Positions 34,080 through 42,281 of a DNA stretch of 45,598 nt are shown here, piece after piece (position 1 is the first letter of the stretch; every line of letters begins with the position of its first letter). Location of the stretch: the NCBI GenBank assembly GCA_027004715.1, contig JALTHG010000090.1, positions 1 to 45,598 on the forward strand, in the 5' to 3' direction. Source of the DNA: Deltaproteobacteria bacterium (GTDB lineage: Bacteria > Desulfobacterota > Dissulfuribacteria > Dissulfuribacterales > UBA3076). The translations under genes and the position numbers were made by a program. The notes beneath the pieces were generated by a model that was given only the letters and a program-made list of their open reading frames with translations, did not search any database and had not been told where the DNA came from.

Positions 34080-34196
34080 TCATTGGGAATTTAACGGGGG
34101 TAACAGGCCCTTCGCCCTCAGTTTACGCCGTTTCTCGCGTCTCCTACGTCTCCTTTCGATTTCCCTGCGCCTTTCGATCTTTTTATGCCTGGACAT
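34080..34196 (-). CDS. 38-residue arginine-rich basic protein
   Basis: Too short for common gene callers but well supported: ATG at 34194-34196 behind a perfect AGGAGG with a 4-base gap, and a TGA at 34080-34082. The peptide starts MSRHKKIERRREIE, runs through six arginines, then EKRRKLRAKGLLPPL. Such tiny proteins of pattern M-x-R-x-K-E-I-x-R-R-R-x-R-R-x-K occur in many bacteria and could bind RNA or the ribosome. The exact function is unknown. It is opposite in direction to its neighbours. Confidence 0.7.
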   Translation of the reverse strand: MSRHKKIERRREIERRRRRREKRRKLRAKGLLPPLNSQ

Positions 34197-34455
34197 CTAT
34201 CCTCCTGATAATATATAGGGAATGTGAAGGTTATATATCAACGCAGATACATAAGAAATTATAATAGAGAAGTCAAGTAACAAGGCTATTTCAAGACCTG
34301 CAGTGCCCTATTGACAAAGAGGGGCTTAGTGATTCTGTTATAGCTGTTATCATAATCCTCCAAGGCCAGCGCTGGCTGGGGATATGAACGGTATGAGGCC
34401 AGGTTTTTGCCCTGGCGGATAGTACAACATCATAGATATACTGGATCAGGATATT
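34197..34455. other. Spacer upstream of the DUF39 gene, with repeat motifs
   Basis: No gene is supported. It holds two degenerate copies of the dispersed motif (AGGGAATGTGAAGGTTAT at 34217-34234; GGGGATATGAACGGTATGAG at about 34377-34396), the latter preceded by a GGCCAGCGCTGGCTGG palindrome. A hairpin GCCAGG...CCTGGC lies near 34398-34416. A riboswitch was looked for because of the sulfur-amino-acid gene downstream, but none was recognised. Confidence 0.5.
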
Positions 34456-35637
34456 ATGGCCCACTATCAAGTTAACAAGACCTTTCAAGAGATAAATGAA
34501 AAGATTCGCTCAGGGAAGGCAGTTGTAGTTACTGCCGAAGAGATGGTCGGTATAGTCAGGAAACACGGAGAGGTGAAGGCAGCAAAAAAGGTAGATGTCG
34601 TGACAACTGGTACCTTTTCCCCAATGTGTTCTTCAGGGGCCTTTATCAACCTTGGCCCTGGTATCTCCGGGATAAAGGCGGCACAGGTATGGTTTAATGG
34701 TGTGCCTGCCTATGCCGGTCTTGCGGCCATAGATGTATATATAGGCGCCACTGAACCTCGATCAAACGACCCTCTAAACACCATCTATCCTGGGGAATTT
34801 CTCTATGGAGGAGGGCATGTCATACAAGACCTCTTGAGCGGGAAGACAGTACATCTGGTTGCTGAGGCCTATGGAACTCATTGCTATCCAAGAAAGTGCA
34901 TAGAAAGGGAGATTACCCTGGCAGACCTTCCCTTTGCTCGACTCTGTAATCCAAGGAATTCCTCTCAGAACTATAATTGTGCAGTAAATGTTACTGATAA
35001 GACTGTATATTCATATATGGGTACCCTGAAACCCAGGCTCGGAAATGCCAATTATTGCACTTCTGGACAGTTAAATCCCCTGTTGAATGACCCTTACTAT
35101 CAGACCATTGGTACAGGCACGCGTATCTTTTTGGGCGGTGGGGTAGGTTACGTAATCTCTGAAGGGACACAGCACCACCCTGATACCCCACGGACTGAAA
35201 GGGGCATTCCCCGAGGGACTGCAGGTACGCTCATGGTCACTGGAGATCTCAAACAGATGGATCCTCGATGGTTAGTAGGCGTAAGTATCTTGGGTTATGG
35301 CTGTTCTATGGCCGTAGGACTTGGCATACCAATACCTATCCTCAACGAAGAGATGGCCATGCGGACAGCAGTATCAGACGAGGACATCCTGGTCCCGGTA
35401 GTAGATTATGGACGTGATTACCCTGATGGCAAAAACCGGCATCTCTCAGAAGTTACTTATGCCCAGTTGAGATCAGGGAGTATATCAATAGATGGGAAAG
35501 AGGTTCCAACTGCCCCTCTATCGAGCTATATCAGGGCAAGAGAGATAGCCAAGATACTCAAAAAGTGGATTAGTGATGGGCGATTTCTGCTTGGAGAACC
35601 TCAAGAACTCCTGCCATCTCAACCCAAGCATTCATGA
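34456..35637 (+). CDS. Homocysteine biosynthesis protein (DUF39/HcyBio)
   Basis: A 393-residue protein of the DUF39 family, which in methanogens and several anaerobes takes part in making homocysteine from aspartate semialdehyde and sulfide-level sulfur, bypassing the usual acyl-homoserine route. Motifs: KTFQEINEKIRSGKAVVVTA, DVVTTGTFSPMCSSGAFINL, the GIKAAQVWFNGVPAYAGLAA segment, YPGEFLYGGGHVIQDLL and CYPRKCIE, with several conserved cysteines. Methanogen systems pair it with a NIL/ferredoxin protein; none is beside it here, and no CBS domain is fused. ATG 34456 opens with MAHYQVNKTF. Confidence 0.9.
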   Translation: MAHYQVNKTFQEINEKIRSGKAVVVTAEEMVGIVRKHGEVKAAKKVDVVTTGTFSPMCSSGAFINLGPGISGIKAAQVWFNGVPAYAGLAAIDVYIGATEPRSNDPLNTIYPGEFLYGGGHVIQDLLSGKTVHLVAEAYGTHCYPRKCIEREITLADLPFARLCNPRNSSQNYNCAVNVTDKTVYSYMGTLKPRLGNANYCTSGQLNPLLNDPYYQTIGTGTRIFLGGGVGYVISEGTQHHPDTPRTERGIPRGTAGTLMVTGDLKQMDPRWLVGVSILGYGCSMAVGLGIPIPILNEEMAMRTAVSDEDILVPVVDYGRDYPDGKNRHLSEVTYAQLRSGSISIDGKEVPTAPLSSYIRAREIAKILKKWISDGRFLLGEPQELLPSQPKHS

Positions 35638-36034
35638 CGAGGGCCTTGCTCTCCTGGAGATAGATCTGCGATTTGACTGTAACCTTTTACATCCCCGGCC
35701 AGGGGTTTCAGGGGCATCACCTTGGCTACATTTGACTTATCTGATCCTTGCATGCTACATATCAAACGAGGGAGATAGGTTGTCCTGGCAAGACTACTTT
35801 TGTCCCCTTTCTCCTCGTTTCGCCCTTCTTACCTGAGAGAGAACGGAAAGGGGATAGATGCTATCATGTCTTGCAGCCAAACTAGTTACTGGTACTATCA
35901 TAAGATCCGATTTATTAAAAAAATAGAGGTATTAGAGGATTTCCTGACAGAGATCCAGAAATTTTTCATGAAAAGGGGCTTCAAGGGCCTATTTTTCTTT
36001 ATCTGATCAAAGAGTGTAAAGGAGGGGAAACAAT
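35638..36034. other. Long spacer upstream of the HU gene
   Basis: About 400 bp with no gene that I can support; the small open frames have no family features or ribosome sites. A weak promoter-like pair TTGACT (35732-35737) and TACATA (35756-35761), 18 bp apart, lies here, but 270 bp from HU. A short inverted repeat sits near 35966-35992 (AAAAGGGGCTTCAAGGGCC). Confidence 0.4.
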
Positions 36035-36310
36035 ATGAATAAAGAACAACTGGTAGAGCGTATGGCACAGTCGGCTGGTATCTTTAAGAGTGCAGCAGAT
36101 AGGGCACTAAATGGGTTTATGGAGGCCGTTGCCGAGGCACTATCGGCAGGAGAGAAGGTGACTCTAGTAGGGTTTGGGACGTTTTCCGTATCTGAGAGAA
36201 AGGCCCGCACAGGCCGCAACCCGCGTACAGGAGAGCCCATAGAGATCTCTGCCAAGAAGGTAGTAAAATTCAAGCCTGGCACAAGACTGTCCGAATTAAT
36301 AGGAAAGTAG
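36035..36310 (+). CDS. hup: HU-family DNA-binding protein
   Basis: A 91-residue nucleoid protein. It begins MNKEQLVERMAQSAGIFKSA; the beta arm region reads VTLVGFGTFSVSERKARTGR then NPRTGEPIEISAKKVVKFKP, the classic HU/IHF signature. Normal length. AAAGGAGGGG stands about 8 bases upstream of the ATG. Confidence 0.97.
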   Translation: MNKEQLVERMAQSAGIFKSAADRALNGFMEAVAEALSAGEKVTLVGFGTFSVSERKARTGRNPRTGEPIEISAKKVVKFKPGTRLSELIGK

Positions 36311-36318
36311 ACAGTATA

Positions 36319-36580
36319 ATGCCAAAAAACAGACATAGAGGACCCGGAGATAGACTCAGGCGAGGTCATATTCCTGTCTTATCTCTGGGTTCTACCTGGC
36401 CCGAGTTTGTTAACATTGATATTGAAGACCAAAGACAATAAAAGTCCTACAGACACTGGACGACTGGCCAAGATAAGTACCCTTAAAGAACAGATAGAGC
36501 AGGGCACCTACAAGATAGATATTGAAAAGGTCGCCCAGGCCATGATAGATGACCTCATCAAGCAGAGGCCTGTCAGCTAG
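36319..36580 (+). pseudogene. FlgM-like anti-sigma-28 factor, apparent frameshift
   Basis: The 3' part (from about 36428) encodes TGRLAKISTLKEQIEQGTYK and DIEKVAQAMIDDLI, ending KQRPVS and TAG at 36578-36580. This is the sigma-28-binding C-terminal region of FlgM. In its frame there is no ATG upstream, only TTG codons at 36407, 36416 and 36422. A different frame offers ATG 36319 (MPKNRHRGPGDRL ... EFVNIDIEDQRQ, TAA near 36437). Joining the two needs a one-base shift near the AAAGACAATAAAAG tract. Either flgM is broken, the read has an indel, or a short FlgM starts at a TTG. FliA lies 25 kb away. Confidence 0.6.
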
Positions 36581-36629
36581 ATCTCATCTAATCCTTTAAT
36601 TCCTTTCTGTAATCGATCCATAATTGTCC

Positions 36630-36644
36630 ATGCCAGCACTGGCC
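36630..36644. repeat. ATGCCAGCACTGGCC repeat, copy 2
   Basis: Exact copy of the sequence at 8075-8089. The bases after it (CCTTTTCAGGGTCTCAG) recur near 12268-12284, and CACTCTGCCCATTAATC slightly further on recurs with one change near 11531-11547, so several intergenic spaces share pieces of one decayed repeat. The rest of the spacer 36581-36752 holds nothing else recognised. Confidence 0.6.
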
Positions 36645-36752
36645 TTTTCAGGGTCTCAGGAGCAACTTGATGCAAAGAAGGGCACTCTGCCCATTAATCA
36701 GTAATGTCGTATAAGATATATTATGTAAAATAATTGCCTGCTAACTGAGGCC

Positions 36753-37412
36753 TCAGGGCCTCTCGGCCACCAGGACGACAAAGCCTGCACCAGGATAAAT
36801 GCCCTCTTTAGGTCTCTCTAGATGATATCTCTTTAGACCTGGGGCCTGGAAGAGAGAAGAAATTCCCTCCCTTATCTGGAAATGCATCCTCTCAATATCT
36901 GATATCAGGTCCCTTAGACAAAAAAATGAGGCATATCTGTACAGATGGTGTCCCTCTCTCTTCTTCTGTTCATATAAAGCCCCCCACTCAGAATCTTTAG
37001 GCACAAATCCGATTATCAATAGCCCTCCCCTTTTGAGGACTGACCTTATTTCATGTAAGGCCCTCAGCGGATCTTCCAAAAAGCACAGAGAAAAGATGAG
37101 ATAGACCTGCTCCAGACTATTTCTCTTAAAAGGAAGGTCCTCAGCCCTGGCCTGTATAGTGACGATCCCACGATCTCTGGACAGCTTTAAGGGCCTGGGT
37201 GCTGGATCCACTCCATATTGTATGCCCAGGGCCTGTGAGAAACGCCCAGGACCCACACCTACCTCTAGAGATAGAGGAGGGGCTGGACGTGTCTTACGCA
37301 GAGCATCCAATTCACACTGAAAAAGTACGTTATCATCATACCATGCGTCATAAAGCTCTGCTATCTCATTAAAGGCCTCTGAGGCCCTGGGTATCTTTTG
37401 GTCTATTCTCAT
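36753..37412 (-). CDS. Class I SAM-dependent methyltransferase
   Basis: A 219-residue protein. Motif I is LSLEVGVGPGRFSQALG, followed by the acidic loop GVDPAPRPLKLS. Later motifs are ARAEDLPFKRNSLEQVYLIF and VLKRGGLLIIGFVPKDSEWG, typical of UbiE/Methyltransf_11-like enzymes. The start MRIDQKIPRASEAFNEIAEL, then YDAWYD, is also typical. Substrate unknown. The ATG overlaps the kinase stop (ATGA), so the two are translationally coupled. Confidence 0.85.
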   Translation of the reverse strand: MRIDQKIPRASEAFNEIAELYDAWYDDNVLFQCELDALRKTRPAPPLSLEVGVGPGRFSQALGIQYGVDPAPRPLKLSRDRGIVTIQARAEDLPFKRNSLEQVYLIFSLCFLEDPLRALHEIRSVLKRGGLLIIGFVPKDSEWGALYEQKKREGHHLYRYASFFCLRDLISDIERMHFQIREGISSLFQAPGLKRYHLERPKEGIYPGAGFVVLVAERP

Positions 37413-38506
37413 GGCACCTTAATGATCTTTGGGACAGTAAATGTAAAGGTCGTTTCCTCCCCTGGCTCGCTATTGACCCATACCTTTCCCCCATGGGCCT
37501 CTACGATACTCTTTACAATTGCCAGCCCAAGACCAGCTCCAGTCCTCTTTAGCTGACCCCTACTCCCCCTAAAAAAGGGATCAAAGATATGCGGGAGGTC
37601 TTTAGACTTTATCCCTTGTCCCGAGTTCTGGACCTGACACACCACATATTCAGAGGCCTCATTGGCCCTGATTACCACCTCACTACCTTCTGAGGAGTAC
37701 TTTATGGCATTGTCAAGGAGGTTATTTAAGACCCTCTGTAACTGCTCTCTGTCTGCAAGGACCATAGGCAGGGAGTCTGGCAACTCAATATTTAGATAGA
37801 TATCTTTTTCAGAGGCCTTTACTCTAAAGCCCTCTATTACCTCATATATGAGCTTACTCATGTTGCAGGGCTCAATAGAGAGGGGAATCTGCCCGAACTG
37901 CATCTTTAGAATATCCAAGAAAGAAAGGATATAACTGTCCAATTGTCTGATCTTTTCATCAATAATAGTGAGATATTCATATTGTTTTGGGGTAAGTGGA
38001 CCTGCCTTCCCCTTCAGGAGACGGATGACGAATCCCCCTGCAATGGTTATAGGGGCCTTGAGATCATGGGCAAACATCGAGATCAGGATTCTTCGATGCC
38101 CTTCTAGTCGCCGAACTTCAGAGATATCTCTAAATATTCGTATGGTACTATAGATCTGTCCCTGGTCATCTTTTAGAAACGTAGTAGAGAAGATTACAGG
38201 GATCTCTTGGTGGTCCTTTGTCTTGATGGTGGCCTCCTGATCCACTGGCCCAGGGCAAGATGGATTCTGTAATGGACAGGCAATATTACAGAGGTTACTA
38301 TTTAATATCTCGGAACACTTTCGGCCAAGCACCTCTCTTTTAGTATATCCGGTAATCTTTTCCGCAGTAGAATTAAATTCTATTATTTTATTGTCTCTGT
38401 CTAATGCAAAAAGGCCCACTGGCATACTATGTATAACCAGATTAAAAAGTTTACATTTATCAATAAATAGATTCTCTTTGATTGGATCAAGATTATCGTC
38501 CTGCAC
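37409..38506 (-). CDS. PAS-domain sensor histidine kinase (cytoplasmic)
   Basis: About 365 residues with no membrane segment. PAS domain at about 20-135 (VIHSMPVGLFALDRDNKIIE, FNSTAEKITGYTKREVLG), containing a cysteine-rich insert (C-x-E-I-L-N-S-N-L-C-N-I-A-C-P, then a further Cys), common in anaerobe PAS kinases and a possible metal or redox site. HisKA: SMFAHDLKAPITIAGGFVIR (phospho-His). HATPase: LNNLLDNAIKYSSEGSEV, GQGIKSKDLPHIFDPFFRG and TGAGLGLAIVKSIVEAHGG. GTG 38506 is preferred to GTG 38512, as GGAGG sits at 38513-38517. No response regulator is adjacent; the coupled methyltransferase is its only operon partner. Confidence 0.9.
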   Translation of the reverse strand: MQDDNLDPIKENLFIDKCKLFNLVIHSMPVGLFALDRDNKIIEFNSTAEKITGYTKREVLGRKCSEILNSNLCNIACPLQNPSCPGPVDQEATIKTKDHQEIPVIFSTTFLKDDQGQIYSTIRIFRDISEVRRLEGHRRILISMFAHDLKAPITIAGGFVIRLLKGKAGPLTPKQYEYLTIIDEKIRQLDSYILSFLDILKMQFGQIPLSIEPCNMSKLIYEVIEGFRVKASEKDIYLNIELPDSLPMVLADREQLQRVLNNLLDNAIKYSSEGSEVVIRANEASEYVVCQVQNSGQGIKSKDLPHIFDPFFRGSRGQLKRTGAGLGLAIVKSIVEAHGGKVWVNSEPGEETTFTFTVPKIIKVP

Positions 38507-38610
38507 TGCCACCTCCAGAAACCAAATTTTGACATTAAATAGCTAAATTATAATAGAAAATTAATTTAACTCCAAAGGATAACACGATAATCCACTATAA
38601 TTCCTATATA

Positions 38611-38629
38611 AGGGAATGTGAACGGTTAC
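38611..38629 (+). repeat. GGGAATGTGAACGGTTAC-type repeat, best copy
   Basis: AGGGAATGTGAACGGTTAC in the 430-bp spacer between the kinase and tlyA. A relaxed copy (AGGATATGAACGGTTAAC) lies at 38841-38858 in the same spacer. No gene is supported in 38513-38940. Confidence 0.7.
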
Positions 38630-38692
38630 ACTCAATACCCATATAGGCCTATTTTCCCTCTGTTTCACTCTTTTGGCAAATTTTATGGTAAC

Positions 38693-38787
38693 TTCTCAAT
38701 AAGTTGGGGCTCCCATTAGGGCTAACCCCTCACCCTGCCCTCTCCCCAGGGGAGAGGGTTTGGGTGAGGGAGAGGACCTATTGAGAA
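38693..38787. repeat. Composite palindromic repeat (REP-like)
   Basis: Nested inverted repeats: TTCTCAATA (about 38693) with TATTGAGAA (about 38779); CCCTCACCC (38727-38735) with GGGTGAGGG (38762-38770); CCCTCTCCCC (38738-38747) with GGGGAGAGGG (38749-38758). Related arms occur at 4126-4168 and 44931-44955. It can form one long cruciform or RNA hairpin. Confidence 0.8.
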
Positions 38788-38940
38788 TTTACATTTTATC
38801 TAACTGTTCACATGGCCGGCGACGTAGACGGTTCAACAGGAGGATATGAACGGTTAACCTTTATTACTCGACAATAAAAAATTCATTTTGCAAAGATCTT
38901 TTTAGTATATATAATAGCATTTATCATAGAAGTAGCCACT

Positions 38941-39687
38941 ATGGCAAAAAAAATACTACGACTTGACCTCTTATTATTGGAAAAAGGACTTGCTAGCTCC
39001 AGAAGCCAGGCCCAGGCCCTTATTGGTGCAGGTAGGGTATTAGTGGATGGGCAGCCCAGGGATAAGGCAGGTAATCGTTTTCCTGTTGATATCCGAGTAG
39101 AACTCAAGGGGCCTCCTAATCCCTATGTAAGCCGTGGTGGGATAAAGCTTGAACACGCCCTTGAGTATTTTGGAGTCGATGTTCAGGGTCTTGTATGTAT
39201 GGACGTCGGGGCATCTACTGGAGGATTTACAGACTGCATGCTTCAGAGAGGGGCCAGAAAGGTATATGCAGTAGATGTGGGTTATGGTCAGTTAGACTGG
39301 CGCCTAAGAAACGACACCAGGGTTATAGTTATAGAGAGGACTAATATACGTTATCTGTCTCCAGGCCTTTTGGACTCGCAGTTAGATATAATTACAATAG
39401 ATACCTCCTTTATCTCACTGAGGCTGGTAATACCCTCAGTTATTCCATATCTTTCCAAAGAGGGATTCATTATTGCCCTTGTAAAGCCTCAGTTTGAGGT
39501 GGGAAGGGGAAAAGTCGGAAAAGGTGGGATAGTAAGGCGTCCAGAGCTCCATCACCAGGTCTTGACTGAATTAAAGGGCTTTTTTTCTGGCAAATTGGGA
39601 CTGGTTACGTCAGGGATTACGGCATCGCCCATTCTTGGGGCAAAAGGTAATAAAGAATTTTTTATGTTACTTAGATATCCAGATTGA
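38941..39687 (+). CDS. tlyA: TlyA-family rRNA 2'-O-methyltransferase
   Basis: A 248-residue protein. N-terminal S4 RNA-binding domain: RLDLLLLEKGLASSRSQAQA, LIGAGRVLVDGQP. The FtsJ-like methyltransferase domain follows: PYVSRGGIKLEHALEYFGVD (catalytic Lys), CMDVGASTGGFTDCMLQRGA, KVYAVDVGYGQLDWRLRND, IDTSFISLRLVIP and LVKPQFEVG (Lys), matching the K-D-K-E tetrad. TlyA enzymes 2'-O-methylate cytidines in rRNA. Start at ATG 38941. Confidence 0.93.
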   Translation: MAKKILRLDLLLLEKGLASSRSQAQALIGAGRVLVDGQPRDKAGNRFPVDIRVELKGPPNPYVSRGGIKLEHALEYFGVDVQGLVCMDVGASTGGFTDCMLQRGARKVYAVDVGYGQLDWRLRNDTRVIVIERTNIRYLSPGLLDSQLDIITIDTSFISLRLVIPSVIPYLSKEGFIIALVKPQFEVGRGKVGKGGIVRRPELHHQVLTELKGFFSGKLGLVTSGITASPILGAKGNKEFFMLLRYPD

Positions 39688-39700
39688 TTTAGTATGCAAA

Positions 39701-40015
39701 ATGAACCAGCTCGATCTTAAAGACCAGGTCTGTTTAGAGGAGTCTACAGAACAGGAAGTCAAAGAGCCCCCTATGTATAGGGTCCTGCTCTATAATGATG
39801 ACTATACTACAATGGACTTTGTGGTGCAGATCTTGGAGGAGATATTCAATAAATCTCCATCAGATGCAGTAAGAATTATGTTGAACGTGCATCACAACGG
39901 AGTCGGGATCTGTGGCTACTATACTGGAGAGGTCGCAGAGACAAAGGTGAAGGCCGTTCATATCCGGGCAAGGGAGGCAGGTTTCCCCCTCAGGGCCGGA
40001 ATGGAAAGTATATAA
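39701..40015 (+). CDS. clpS: ATP-dependent Clp protease adaptor ClpS
   Basis: A 104-residue N-end-rule adaptor that hands substrates to ClpA. Motifs: PPMYRVLLYNDDYTTMDFVV (N-degron pocket; the Asn-Asp pair is visible), ILEEIFNKSPSDAVRIMLNV, HHNGVGICGYYTGEVAETK and REAGFPL. ATG 39701 is chosen; an in-frame extension into tlyA is unlikely. It ends 12 bp before clpA. Confidence 0.95.
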   Translation: MNQLDLKDQVCLEESTEQEVKEPPMYRVLLYNDDYTTMDFVVQILEEIFNKSPSDAVRIMLNVHHNGVGICGYYTGEVAETKVKAVHIRAREAGFPLRAGMESI

Positions 40016-40027
40016 AAGTACGGAAAA

Positions 40028-42274
<2,247 letters not shown>

Positions 42275-42281
42275 GGAGTCT

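Noticed and set aside
34264-34455. A possible SAM-type riboswitch before the homocysteine-biosynthesis gene
   Set aside because: None of the conserved SAM riboswitch core blocks could be found; only repeat motifs and a short hairpin are seen.
35573-36006. Two small plus-strand open frames before the HU gene
   Set aside because: No ribosome site or recognisable features; one begins inside the DUF39 gene.
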